Shown here: in pieces, positions 46,729-58,000 of the stretch
How the letters are laid out: each line of letters begins with the position of its first letter
Position numbering within the stretch: position 1 is the stretch's first letter
Assembly: GCA_031216755.1 (NCBI GenBank)
Contig: JARUHG010000008.1
Location: 1-64,000, forward strand
DNA from: Lysobacter arvi
GTDB taxonomy: Bacteria > Pseudomonadota > Gammaproteobacteria > Xanthomonadales > Xanthomonadaceae
DNA length: 64,000 nt
Reading direction: 5' to 3'
Translations under genes and position numbers: made by a program
Notes under the pieces: model-generated
Databases searched by the model: none
Told to the model about the DNA's origin: nothing
Seen by the model: the letters and a program-made list of their open reading frames with translations, nothing else

Positions 46729-48057
46729 TCATCGCATCTGCGTCGATGCGCTGACGCGCCACACGGTGTTGCCGACGTCGTCGGCCACCAGCAGCGCGCC
46801 GTCGCGTGCGATGGCGACGCCGACGGGCCGGCCGCGCGCGTTGAGATCGGCATCGAGGAAGCCGCCGAGCACGTCGACCATCGAGCCCGTCGGGCTGCCG
46901 TTGCGGAACGGCACGAACACCACCTTGTAACCGGACAGCGGTTCGCGGTTCCACGAGCCGTGCAGCCCGATGAACGCGCCGTCGGCGTAACCATCGCCGA
47001 GTTTCTGTCCCGTCGCGAAGGTCAGTCCGAGCGGCGCGACGTGCGCACCCAGGGCGAAGTCCGGAACGCGTGCGGAGGCGACGAGCGCGGGATCCTGTGG
47101 TTTCACGCGCGTGTCGACGTGGCGGCCCCAGTAGCTGTACGGCCAGCCGTAGAACGCGCCGGCGTCCACGCGCGTGAGGTAATCCGGCACGAGGTCGTTG
47201 CCGAGTTCGTCGCGCTCGTTCACCACCGCCCACAGCGTGCCGCTCACCGGCTCCCACGCGATGCCCACCGGGTTGCGCAAACCGCTCGCGAACACGCGTC
47301 GCGTGCCGGTCGCCGGATCGATCTCGAGCACGGCGGCGCGATCGACTTCGGCCGCCATGCCGTTGTCGGCGATGTTGCTGTTGGAGCCGACGCCCACGTA
47401 CAGACGCGTACCGTCGGCCGAGGCGATCAGACTCTTGGTCCAGTGATGGTTGAGCTCGTCGCCCGCGCCCGGCAGATCGACCACCTTTTGCGGCGCTGCA
47501 GTCGCCTGCCGTTGCCCCGTCGCGTACGGAAACTTCACGACGGCGTCGGCGTTGGCGACATAGAGCGTGTCGCCGACCAGCGCCATGCCGAACGGGGATG
47601 CCAGGTTCTGCGCGAACACGCTGCGGATCTCGGCGACGCCGTCGCCGTCGGCATCGCGCAGCAGCGTGATGCGATTGGCGCTGGGCACGCCGGAGCCGGC
47701 CTTCTTCATCACCGCGCCCATCACCTTGCCCTTGAGTCCCTTGATCCCGCGCTTGCCCGGCGGCGCGTTGCTTTCGGCGACGAGCACGTCCCCGTTGGGC
47801 AGCACGTAGAGCCAGCGGGGATGCGCCAGCCCGGTGGCGAAGGCCTTGACCGACAGGCCCGCGGCGGCGGTCGGCGTGTCCACGCCGTTCCACCCGGTCG
47901 CGGGCGCGATCTCCAGCACGGGAATGACGGACGTCTCCGGCGGAACGATCTTCGGATCCGCGCCGGTGTCCTCGCCTCCGCGCAGCGTCGCCTGCCCGCC
48001 GCATGCGCCGAGCGCGAGCAGCCAGGCAAGGACGATCGATCGACACGCAATGTTCAC
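46729..48057 (-). CDS. L-sorbosone/glucose dehydrogenase-like lipoprotein
   Basis: 442 aa. The signal peptide ends in a lipobox (LALGAC, Cys at residue 19), so it is probably a lipoprotein. The mature protein is a six-bladed beta-propeller of the glucose/sorbosone dehydrogenase family (PQQ-binding in characterised members). It shows LAHPRWLYVLPNGDVLVAES, HHWTKSLIASADGTRLYVGVGSNSN, GLRNPVGIAWEP and GAFYGWPYSYWG. The conserved HW and N residues suggest a functional quinoprotein, but cofactor use is inferred. It lies between the kinase and its likely response regulator. Confidence 0.8.
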   Translation of the reverse strand: MNIACRSIVLAWLLALGACGGQATLRGGEDTGADPKIVPPETSVIPVLEIAPATGWNGVDTPTAAAGLSVKAFATGLAHPRWLYVLPNGDVLVAESNAPPGKRGIKGLKGKVMGAVMKKAGSGVPSANRITLLRDADGDGVAEIRSVFAQNLASPFGMALVGDTLYVANADAVVKFPYATGQRQATAAPQKVVDLPGAGDELNHHWTKSLIASADGTRLYVGVGSNSNIADNGMAAEVDRAAVLEIDPATGTRRVFASGLRNPVGIAWEPVSGTLWAVVNERDELGNDLVPDYLTRVDAGAFYGWPYSYWGRHVDTRVKPQDPALVASARVPDFALGAHVAPLGLTFATGQKLGDGYADGAFIGLHGSWNREPLSGYKVVFVPFRNGSPTGSMVDVLGGFLDADLNARGRPVGVAIARDGALLVADDVGNTVWRVSASTQMR

Positions 48058-48153
48058 GACAAGGCTCCGCTGCGGGAATCGGCAGCAGTACCCCTCGCGG
48101 CGTGGAACAGGCGTGATCGGCGCAGGCGACGGTTCAGGCCGCTGCGCGCGACG

Positions 48154-48822
48154 TCACTCCGCCTCTTCCGGCGGCGGCACGATCGCGCCCGGGTCCAGCG
48201 CGAGGCGGCCGGCGATCAGCACGGCCTGCGTGCGGTTGCTGGCGCCGAGCTTGCGCAGGATGGCGGTGACATGCGCCTTCACGGTGGCTTCGGAGACGCC
48301 CAGTTCGTACCCGATCTGCTTGTTGAGCAGGCCGGCGCCGAGCATCTGGAGGACGCGGAACTGTTGCGGCGTCAGGTCGCGGAGGCGTTGCGCGGCATCG
48401 TGCTCGTCCGCGTGCGCGGCGGGTGCGGACAAGGCGACCGACGGCGCCCAGCGATCGCCGTCGAGTACGCGCGTGATCGCCTCTCCCAGCGTGGCGGCGT
48501 CGGCGGATTTGGGAATGAAGCCGACCGCGCCGTGGTCGAGGGCGCGCCGCATCACGGTGGGCTCCTCGCGCGCGGAGACGACGACGATCGGCAACTGCGG
48601 ATGCAGCGCGCGCAGGTGCACCAGCGCGCTGAAACCCTGCGCGCCGGGCATGTTCAGGTCGAGCAGCAGCAGGTCGGCGTCGGGCTCGGCCTCGACCAGT
48701 GCATACAGCGCTTCGACGCTGTCGGCCTCGCGCAGCTGCGCGTCCGGCAGCACGCGCGCGACGGCGCCGCGCAATGCTTCGCGGAACAGCGGATGGTCGT
48801 CGGCGATGAGGAGCGTGGGCAT
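48154..48822 (-). CDS. NarL/LuxR-family response regulator (CrbR-like)
   Basis: 222 aa. The N-terminal receiver has acidic pocket residues in IADDHP, phosphoacceptor D55 (LLLLDLNMPG) and Lys in FIPKSA. The C-terminal LuxR HTH is LTPQQFRVLQMLGAGLLNKQIGYELGVSEATVKAHVTAILRKLGASNRTQAV. It lies 155 bp downstream of acs on the same strand and near the SLC5-type kinase. Its layout matches CrbR/ErdR-type regulators that activate acs. Phosphotransfer from the nearby kinase is inference. Confidence 0.88.
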   Translation of the reverse strand: MPTLLIADDHPLFREALRGAVARVLPDAQLREADSVEALYALVEAEPDADLLLLDLNMPGAQGFSALVHLRALHPQLPIVVVSAREEPTVMRRALDHGAVGFIPKSADAATLGEAITRVLDGDRWAPSVALSAPAAHADEHDAAQRLRDLTPQQFRVLQMLGAGLLNKQIGYELGVSEATVKAHVTAILRKLGASNRTQAVLIAGRLALDPGAIVPPPEEAE

Positions 48823-48836
48823 GGGGGCTGGGCTCG

Positions 48837-48945
48837 TCATTCCCGCGCAGGCGGGAATCCAAGTGTCCGGTGCGATTCCGCCCTTCGGCGGGAGTGACCG
48901 CGGGTTGAGTTGGATCCCCGCCTTAGCGGGGATGACGCATGGTGC
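48837..48945. repeat. Inverted pair of REP-like palindromes between acs and the regulator
   Basis: CGTCATTCCCGCGCAGGCGG (from 48837) and, in opposite orientation, GGATCCCCGCCTTAGCGGGG (from 48914) followed by ATGACG. The two copies can pair with each other into a stem of about 26 bp, or each can fold alone. A third short hairpin (CCGCCCTTCGGCGG) lies between them. This doublet sits in the gap between acs and the response regulator gene. Confidence 0.75.
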
Positions 48946-48977
48946 AGCGGTGCAGGTGAAGACTCGCGGATCGCCTT

Positions 48978-50930
<1,953 letters not shown>

Positions 50931-51044
50931 GGCGGACTCCGGACGTGTGTTCGAAAGGCGTGCGGCGGCCCTGCGCGAGGCGCGGGCGACCGTATCGGGC
51001 AGTGTGCCGCATTCGCCCGCCAGCCTCATCCACGGGGGTCTAGA

Positions 51045-51090
51045 CGATAGTCGTAAGCGCCGCCTCCGGCGTGGCGACTACGACCAATGG
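51045..51090. promoter_or_regulatory. Imperfect inverted repeat between acs and the porin gene
   Basis: TAGTCGTA (51048-51055) and TACGACCA (51079-51086) are related inverted arms around GCGCCGCC and GGCGTGGCG. The latter also pair, giving a long imperfect stem. The position between two divergent genes of one apparent module makes it a candidate operator for the response regulator. It could also be a chance hairpin. Confidence 0.35.
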
Positions 51091-51171
51091 GGAATGGTTG
51101 TGCAGCGCGATGGCGACGCAGGCTCGGGTCATGTCGGGCATCCGGTCCGGCGTTTTCCGTGGGAGGGAATC

Positions 51172-52635
51172 ATGTCCGCAAGCATTGCCTCGACGTCGAA
51201 GGCCGCGACGCCGCGTCGCCGCCCGCTCGCCGCCGCACTGCTGGTTGCGCTGGCGCTGCCGGGGATGGCCTTCGCGCAGACCGCGAAGGAGAAGGAGCTG
51301 GAGGCGCGCGTCGCCCAGCTCGAAGCGATGGTCCAGCAACTGGTGGCCCAACAGCAGCAGCAACAGACGCAGATCAGCGAAGTGAAGACGGCCCAGGCCA
51401 CCGCGCCGGCCGCACCCGCCGCAGCAACGGCGACCGCGGCCGCCGGCGCGCCGAAGGTCTCGCCGGTGCAGGGCACGACGATCACGCCGACGGCGAATCC
51501 GAATTCGAAGTTCTACTACGGCGGCTTCATCAAGCTCGATGCGTCGGTCACCTCGACCAACGACGGCGACATTCCCGACGGCACCGTCGGCCGTCTGTTC
51601 TACGTGCCCAAGGCCATTCCGGTCGGCCAGGGCAACGTGCGCGAAGGCGGCACCGACACCGACATGGGCGCCAACTTCTCGCGCTTCTGGTTCGGCGTGG
51701 ACAGCGACACCGACAACGGCGACAAGCTGAAGGCGTACCTGGAATTCGATCTGTTCGGCGGCGGCAGCACGGCCTTCACCGGCAATGAGGTCGCCACCAA
51801 CACCTACGCGCTCACGCTGCGCCAGGCGTACGTGCAGTGGAACAACTGGCTGGCCGGCCAGGCGTGGACGAACTTCCAGGACACCGCCGCGCTGCCCGAC
51901 ACGGTCGACTTCCTCGGCCCCACCGAAGGCACGGTGTTCGTGCGCCAGGCGCAGTTGCGCTACACCAACGGGCCGTGGTCGTTCTCGATGGAGAACCCGG
52001 AAACGGTCTACACGCCGTTCAACGGCAACATGGCGCAGATCGCCGGCGACGACGGCCCGATGCCCGACTTCACCGCGCGCTACACCGCCAAGGGCGACTG
52101 GGGCCACTTCGGCGTCGCCGGCCTCGTGCGCCAGCTGAAGTACCAGACCGCGGGCGTGGCCGCGACGCCCACCACGCCGGCCCGGGCGGCCGTCGAAGAC
52201 GAAACCACCGGCTACGGCATCAGCGTGTCGGGCAAGTTCAACCTCGGCAAGAACGACGACATCCGCTACATGGTGACCGGCGGCAGCGGCATCGGCCGCT
52301 ACATCGGCCTGGCGCTCAACAACGACGCGGTGCTCGATTCGACGGGCGATCTGGACAACATCGACGTCATCGCCGGCTTCGTCGGCTGGCGCCACGTGTT
52401 CAGCCCGAAGCTGCGCACGAACCTGTTCTACTCGCGCGCCGACTACGACCAGGACACCGATTTCACCGGCCTGGGCATCACCAAGGGCGCGCAGTCGGCG
52501 CACTTGAACCTGATCTACACGCCGCTTCCCAAGCTCGACCTGGGCGCGGAACTGATCTGGGGCCAGCGTGAACTCGAGAACGGCGACCGCGGCGAGCTCA
52601 ACCGCCTGCAGACGCATGTGAAGTACAACTTCTAA
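51172..52635 (+). CDS. DcaP-like outer-membrane porin
   Basis: 487 aa. A signal peptide (ending AFA-Q, residue ~35) is followed by a coiled-coil segment with heptads and a glutamine run (LEARVAQLEAMVQQLVAQ, residues ~40-60). A Thr/Pro/Ala linker then leads to a beta-barrel (KFYYGGFIKLDASVTSTNDG, ANFSRFWFGVDSD, WLAGQAWTNFQD) ending in YNF. DcaP porins form trimers whose N-terminal coiled coils project into the periplasm and pass dicarboxylates and other anions. A strong ribosome-binding site (GGGAGGGA) precedes the ATG. It is followed 11 bp later by an MHS symporter gene. Confidence 0.82.
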   Translation: MSASIASTSKAATPRRRPLAAALLVALALPGMAFAQTAKEKELEARVAQLEAMVQQLVAQQQQQQTQISEVKTAQATAPAAPAAATATAAAGAPKVSPVQGTTITPTANPNSKFYYGGFIKLDASVTSTNDGDIPDGTVGRLFYVPKAIPVGQGNVREGGTDTDMGANFSRFWFGVDSDTDNGDKLKAYLEFDLFGGGSTAFTGNEVATNTYALTLRQAYVQWNNWLAGQAWTNFQDTAALPDTVDFLGPTEGTVFVRQAQLRYTNGPWSFSMENPETVYTPFNGNMAQIAGDDGPMPDFTARYTAKGDWGHFGVAGLVRQLKYQTAGVAATPTTPARAAVEDETTGYGISVSGKFNLGKNDDIRYMVTGGSGIGRYIGLALNNDAVLDSTGDLDNIDVIAGFVGWRHVFSPKLRTNLFYSRADYDQDTDFTGLGITKGAQSAHLNLIYTPLPKLDLGAELIWGQRELENGDRGELNRLQTHVKYNF

Positions 52636-52646
52636 GGGGCCAGACC

Positions 52647-54311
52647 GTGTCCACCATCACCGCAAACACCAAAGAGGGCACCCTCAGCCAGGGGCACAAG
52701 AAGGTCATCTTCGCCTCCAGCCTGGGCACCGTGTTCGAGTGGTACGACTTCTATCTGTACGGATCGCTCGCGGCGATCATCGCCAAGCAGTTCTTCAGCG
52801 GACTGAACGACACCAGCGCCTTCATCTTCGCGCTGCTGGCCTTCGCGGCCGGCTTCGCGGTGCGTCCGTTCGGCGCGATCGTGTTCGGTCGCCTGGGCGA
52901 CATGATCGGCCGCAAGTACACGTTCCTGGTCACCATCGTCATCATGGGCCTGTCGACATTCCTGGTCGGCATCCTGCCCAACTACGCGTCGATCGGTTTC
53001 GCCGCACCGGCGATCCTGATCGTCCTGCGATTGCTGCAAGGCCTGGCGCTGGGCGGCGAATACGGCGGCGCGGCGACGTACGTGGCCGAGCACGCGCCGC
53101 ACGGCAAGCGCGGTCTGTACACCAGCTTCATCCAGACCACCGCGACGATCGGCCTGTTCCTGTCGCTGCTGGTGATCCTGGGCGTGCGCACCTACCTGGG
53201 CACCGAAGCGTTCGAAGCGTGGGGCTGGCGCATTCCGTTCCTGCTGTCGATCGTGCTGCTGGGCGTGTCGGTGTGGATCCGCATGCAGCTCAACGAGTCG
53301 CCGCTGTTCCAGCAGATGAAGGCCGAAGGCAAGCAGTCCAAGGCGCCGATCACCGAAAGCTTCTTCACGAAGAACGGCAAGATCGTGCTGCTCGCGCTCC
53401 TGGGCGCGACCGCCGGCCAGGCCGTCGTGTGGTACGCGGGCCAGTTCTATGCGATGTACTTCCTCACGCAGTCGCTGAAGGTCGATGCGACGACGACGTG
53501 GCTGCTCATCGCCGCCGCGCTCGCCATCGGCACGCCGTTCTTCATCTTCTTCGGCTGGCTGAGCGACAAGATCGGCCGCAAGAAGATCATCATGGCCGGC
53601 TGCCTGATCGCCGCGATCACCTACTTCCCGCTGTTCAAGGCGCTCACGCACTACGCCAACCCGGCCATCGCCGAAGCCAGCGCGAACGCGCCGGCCGTGG
53701 TGCACGCCGATCCGCGCACCTGCTCGTTCCAGTTCGACCCGGTGGGCAAGAAGGTGTTCACCAACTCCTGCGACATCGCCACGGCCGCACTGGCCAAGGC
53801 GGGCGTGCCGTACACGATCCAGGCCGCTCCTGCGGGCAGCCTGGCGCGCGTCACGGTCGGCGACGTGGAAGTGCAGAGCTTCGAGGGCGCGGGCCTGGCC
53901 AAGGAAGACAGCAAGGCCAAGACCGACGCGTTCGGCGCCGAGCTGAAGAAGGCGCTGGTCGCGGGCAACTATCCCGAGAAGGCGGACCCCGAGCGCATCA
54001 ACAAGCCGATGGTGCTGCTGATCCTCGTCGTCCTGGTGCTGTACGTGACGATGGTCTACGGCCCGATCGCCGCGTGGCTGGTCGAGCTGTTCCCCACGCG
54101 CATCCGCTACACCTCGATGTCGCTGCCGTACCACATCGGCAACGGCTGGTTCGGCGGCTTCCTGCCGACGATCGCCTTCGCGCTGGTCGCGGCCACGGGC
54201 AACATGTACTACGGCCTGTGGTATCCGATCATCATCGCGCTGATGACCTTCGTCATCGGCTCGCTGTTCCTGCGCGAGACGAAGGACGTGGACATCACGA
54301 CGTACGACTGA
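52647..54311 (+). CDS. MHS-family MFS transporter (metabolite:H+ symporter) with periplasmic insert
   Basis: 554 aa with a GTG start. Twelve helices are visible, with GTVFEWYDFYLYGSLAA in helix 1 and the MFS loops RLGDMIGRKYT and SDKIGRKKI in the cytoplasm. QGLALGGEYGGAATYVAEHAP is an MHS signature. A hydrophilic segment of about 115 residues (~335-450) interrupts the usual fold between helices 9 and 10. By topology it is periplasmic, and it carries two cysteines (TCSFQFD, NSCDIA). The typical MHS length is ~430-500 aa. Linkage to acs and the porin suggests a short carboxylate substrate, by inference. Confidence 0.88.
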   Translation: MSTITANTKEGTLSQGHKKVIFASSLGTVFEWYDFYLYGSLAAIIAKQFFSGLNDTSAFIFALLAFAAGFAVRPFGAIVFGRLGDMIGRKYTFLVTIVIMGLSTFLVGILPNYASIGFAAPAILIVLRLLQGLALGGEYGGAATYVAEHAPHGKRGLYTSFIQTTATIGLFLSLLVILGVRTYLGTEAFEAWGWRIPFLLSIVLLGVSVWIRMQLNESPLFQQMKAEGKQSKAPITESFFTKNGKIVLLALLGATAGQAVVWYAGQFYAMYFLTQSLKVDATTTWLLIAAALAIGTPFFIFFGWLSDKIGRKKIIMAGCLIAAITYFPLFKALTHYANPAIAEASANAPAVVHADPRTCSFQFDPVGKKVFTNSCDIATAALAKAGVPYTIQAAPAGSLARVTVGDVEVQSFEGAGLAKEDSKAKTDAFGAELKKALVAGNYPEKADPERINKPMVLLILVVLVLYVTMVYGPIAAWLVELFPTRIRYTSMSLPYHIGNGWFGGFLPTIAFALVAATGNMYYGLWYPIIIALMTFVIGSLFLRETKDVDITTYD

Positions 54312-54333
54312 CCGCACTTCGCTACGTAACGCG

Positions 54334-54367
54334 ACAACGCCGGCCTTGGGCCGGCGTTGTTGTTTTT
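54334..54367 (+). terminator. Rho-independent terminator after the MHS transporter
   Basis: ACAACGCCGGCC and GGCCGGCGTTGT form a 12-bp perfect stem with a TTG loop, followed by TGTTTTT. Confidence 0.85.
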
Positions 54368-54437
54368 GATGATTCCGGCTTGATTTCGCTTCGCTTGTTG
54401 CTGGAAAAAGGCGCTGCACTCATGAGCGTCGCACGCA

Positions 54438-54797
54438 TCATTCGCCGACCAGCTCCCGACGCCGCTTCCCGCTCAGCGCACCGAGCGCGCGTTCATACGA
54501 CCACGTCACCAGTTCGCGCAGGTACGCCTCGGGCATTCGCCGCACGTCGACGACCGTCACCCAGTACCAGCGCCCCGTCCAGCGCGCCGGCTTGATGCCG
54601 GGCTGGTCGGTGAGTTCGACGAAGCGTTCCGGCATGGTGCGGAAGCTGAAGCGCCAACGCTCCGGCTCGCTCGTCTTGAAGTACGCGAAGGTCTTGCCGC
54701 CCACCGAATACACGAGGATGTTCGATGGCGCGCCGTGGAGCACCTCCTGCGCGGCGGGAAAGCGCGAGCAGAAGCGCTTGAGCTGGGTGGTGTCCAT
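54438..54797 (-). CDS. MmcQ/YjbR-family protein
   Basis: 119 aa alpha/beta protein of the MmcQ/YjbR family (CyaY-like fold, of undefined role). It shows FAYFKTSEPERWRFSFR, FVELTDQPGIKPARWTGRWYWVTV and LRELVTWSYERAL. There is no signal peptide. It is a lone gene between terminators, convergent with the MHS transporter. A 287-bp gap to the next gene contains only a terminator hairpin near 55024-55053. Confidence 0.8.
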   Translation of the reverse strand: MDTTQLKRFCSRFPAAQEVLHGAPSNILVYSVGGKTFAYFKTSEPERWRFSFRTMPERFVELTDQPGIKPARWTGRWYWVTVVDVRRMPEAYLRELVTWSYERALGALSGKRRRELVGE

Positions 54798-55023
54798 GCG
54801 GCCATTCTCGCGCGGGCTGCTGACAGCGCGTTGTCAGGAGGGCGTCGCGCCTCGCCGTTCGCGGTTTGCCGATCCCGACCACGGCCCGCGCGCCGACCTT
54901 CGCGGAAATGACGGCGAATGATCCGCCGGTGCTTTCCGCGTTTCAGCGTGACGTCCGACGTTCGCGCAGACTGCGTGCCAAGACGCGCGGGACATTCCAA
55001 CCTCCGCCGAGCGTCGAGTGCAA

Positions 55024-55053
55024 ACGAAAAGCCCCGCCGAAGCGGGGCCTTTC
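55024..55053 (-). terminator. Terminator of the indolepyruvate oxidoreductase gene
   Basis: GCCCCGC, a CGAA loop and GCGGGGC form a short strong hairpin with A's on the left and TTTC on the right. Read on the minus strand it ends in a TTTTCGTTT tail. It lies about 30 bp after the stop at 55085. Confidence 0.75.
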
Positions 55054-55084
55054 GCAGCACGACGCCGAAGAAGCGGCCTCGTCC

Positions 55085-58000
55085 TCAAGCCACCTTCACG
55101 ATGCGCAGCGGATTGCTCCATTCCTTCATCAGCTCCGCCTCGCGCTCCTTGGCCTTGTGCAGATGCGCTTCCTTGACGTGGCCGTAGCCGCGGATGTGTT
55201 CCGGGATGCTGGCGATTTCCGCCGCCAGATCGACGTTGGCGCGATCCAGCTTGCCGAGCAGCCCTTCGATCGTGCGGAAGTAGTCCTCGATCAGCTGGCG
55301 CTCCATCTTCCGTTCCTCGGTCTTGCCGAAGATGTCGAACGCGCCGCCGCGCAGGAAGCGCAGCTTCGCCAGCCACTTGAACGCGGTGAACACCCACGGG
55401 CCGAATTCCTGCTTCATCAGGCGACCCTGCGCATCCTTCTTCGCCAGCAGCGGTGGCGCGAGGTGGAACTTCAACGTGTAGTCGCCATCGAACTGCTGCT
55501 CCAGGCGGCGCATGAACTCGCCGCTCGTGTACAGACGCGCGACTTCGTACTCGTCCTTGTAGGCCATCAGCTTGAACGCGTAACGCGCGACGGCTTCGGT
55601 GAGGTCGGTCGTGCCGGCGACGTTGCGCTCGGCCGCATGCACCTTGGCGACCAGGTCGCTGTAACGCCTGGCGTACTTCGCATCCTGGTAGTCGGTGAGG
55701 AACTTGACGCGACGCTCGACGATCTCGTCCAGCGAACGCGACAGGCGCTCGTCGTCCAGCGGCATGAAGGCCACGTTGTCGCCGCCGTGGGCCGGCACGT
55801 GGCGCAGCTCGTCCTCGCGACGCGTGCTGCGCGGCGCGGACGTGGCGCCCCATTCGTTGCCTTCCCATGCGCCCGGCGACAGCATCGGCAGCGCACCCGG
55901 CGTCGCTTCGGCGAGCGTGGGCGCGTTGCGGATCAGGCCCGCGGCTTCCATGACCGCATTCGGATCGACCACCGCCAGGCGGCCCCAGGCGAACGCCGTC
56001 TTGTTCATGTCGATCGCCGCGCCATTGAGCTCGATGGCGCGCATCAGCGACTCCATCGACAGCGGCACCAGGCCCTGCTGCCAGGCGTAGCCGAGGATGA
56101 AGAGGTTGGTCGCGATCGCATCGCCCATCAGGGCGGTGGCGAGCTGCGTCGCGTCGACGACCAGCGGATCCTTGCCGCCCAGCGCGACCTTCACCGCCGC
56201 GATGATGTCGGTGGCCGGGAACTGCATGTCCGGGCGCGTGGTGAACGTGCCGGGCATCGCTTCGTAGCTGTTGAGCACGACGTTCGAACGGCCCGCGCGC
56301 ACCTTCGACAGCGCCCAGTAATCGTTGACGACCACCATGTCGCAGCCGAGCACGAGGTCCGCCTCGCCCGCGGCGATGCGCACGGCGTGCAGGTCCGACG
56401 GCGAACGCGCGATGCGGATGTGCGTGGTCACGGCGCCGCCCTTCTGCGCCAGGCCGGTCTGGTCGAGCACCGTCGCGCCCTTGCCCTCCAGGTGGCCGGC
56501 CATGCCGAGCAGCGCACCGATCGTCACCACGCCGGTGCCGCCGACGCCGGTGATGAGGATGTTCCAGGGCTGCGACAGGTCGGTGGCGACCTTCGGCATC
56601 GGAAGATCGGCGAGGCGATCCTTCGCGCTTGAACCCCCGCTCCTGTTCGGCGCGCCCTTGCGCAGCCCGCCGCCTTCCACCGTCACGAAGCTCGGGCAGA
56701 AGCCGTTGACGCAGCTGTAATCCTTGTTGCAGTTGCTCTGGTCGATCTCGCGCTTGCGGCCGAACTCGGTTTCCTTCGGCAACACGGAGACGCAGAACGA
56801 CTTCTTGCCGCAGTCGCCGCAGCCTTCGCACACGAGCGAGTTGACCATCACGCGCTTCTGCGGATCGACCATCTTGCCGCGCTTGCGGCGGCGGCGCTTC
56901 TCGGTCGCGCAGGTCTGGTCGTAGATGAGGACCGACGTGCCCTTCGTTTCGCGCAGGCGCTTCTGGATGGCGTCGAGTTCCTTGCGATCATGGAACTCCA
57001 TGTCGCCGGGGAAGATCTCGCGCTTGCTCCACTTGGCGATGTCGTCGGACACCAGGACGATCGTCTGCACGCCTTCGCTGCGCACCTGGTGCGCGATCTG
57101 CGGCACCGACAGCGTGCCGTCGACGGGCTGGCCGCCGGTCATCGCGACGGCGTCGTTGTAGAGGATCTTGTAGGTGATGTTCACGCCGTTCGCGACGGAC
57201 TGGCGGATCGCCAGCGAGCCGGAGTGGAAGTACGTGCCGTCGCCGAGGTTCTGGAACACGTGCGGCGTATCGGTGAACGGCGCCTGGCCCGACCACGTCA
57301 CGCCTTCGCCGCCCATGTGCGTGAAGGTGTCGGTGCTGCGGTCCATCCACGTGACCATGTAATGGCAGCCGATGCCGCCCAGCGCGCGCGAACCTTCCGG
57401 CACGACGGTCGAGGTGTTGTGCGGGCAGCCCGAGCAGTAGTGCGGCACGCGCGGGAACACGGCGCGCGGCAGCGCGAGTTCGGATTCCTTCTCCGCCATC
57501 CAGGCCATGACGTTGCGGATGTGTTCGCTGTCGTGGAAGCGCTGGATGCGGCGGCCGATGACGCCGGCGATGGTGGCCGGCGTGAGTTCGCCGGTGGACG
57601 GCAGGATCCACTCGCCGTTCTCGTCGTACTTGCCGACGATGGACGGGCGCTGGCCGCTCCAGTTGTACATGTATTCCTTCATCTGGCGCTCGATGAAGGC
57701 GCGCTTTTCCTCGACGACGACGATGTCCTCCAGGCCCTGCGCGAAACGCGTGATGCCCACCGGCTCCAGCGGCCAGGTCATGCCGACCTTGTAGACGCGG
57801 ATTCCGAGATCGGCGCAGGCCTGCTCGTCCAGGCCGAGGTATTCCAGCGCCTGCAGCACGTCCAGATACGACTTGCCGGTGGTGACGATGCCCAGCCGCG
57901 CACGCGGCGAATCGATCACGACGCGGTCGATGCCATTGGCGCGCGCGAAGGCCTGCGCGGCCTTCACCGCGTACTTGTGCAGGCGCATCTCCTGGTTCAT

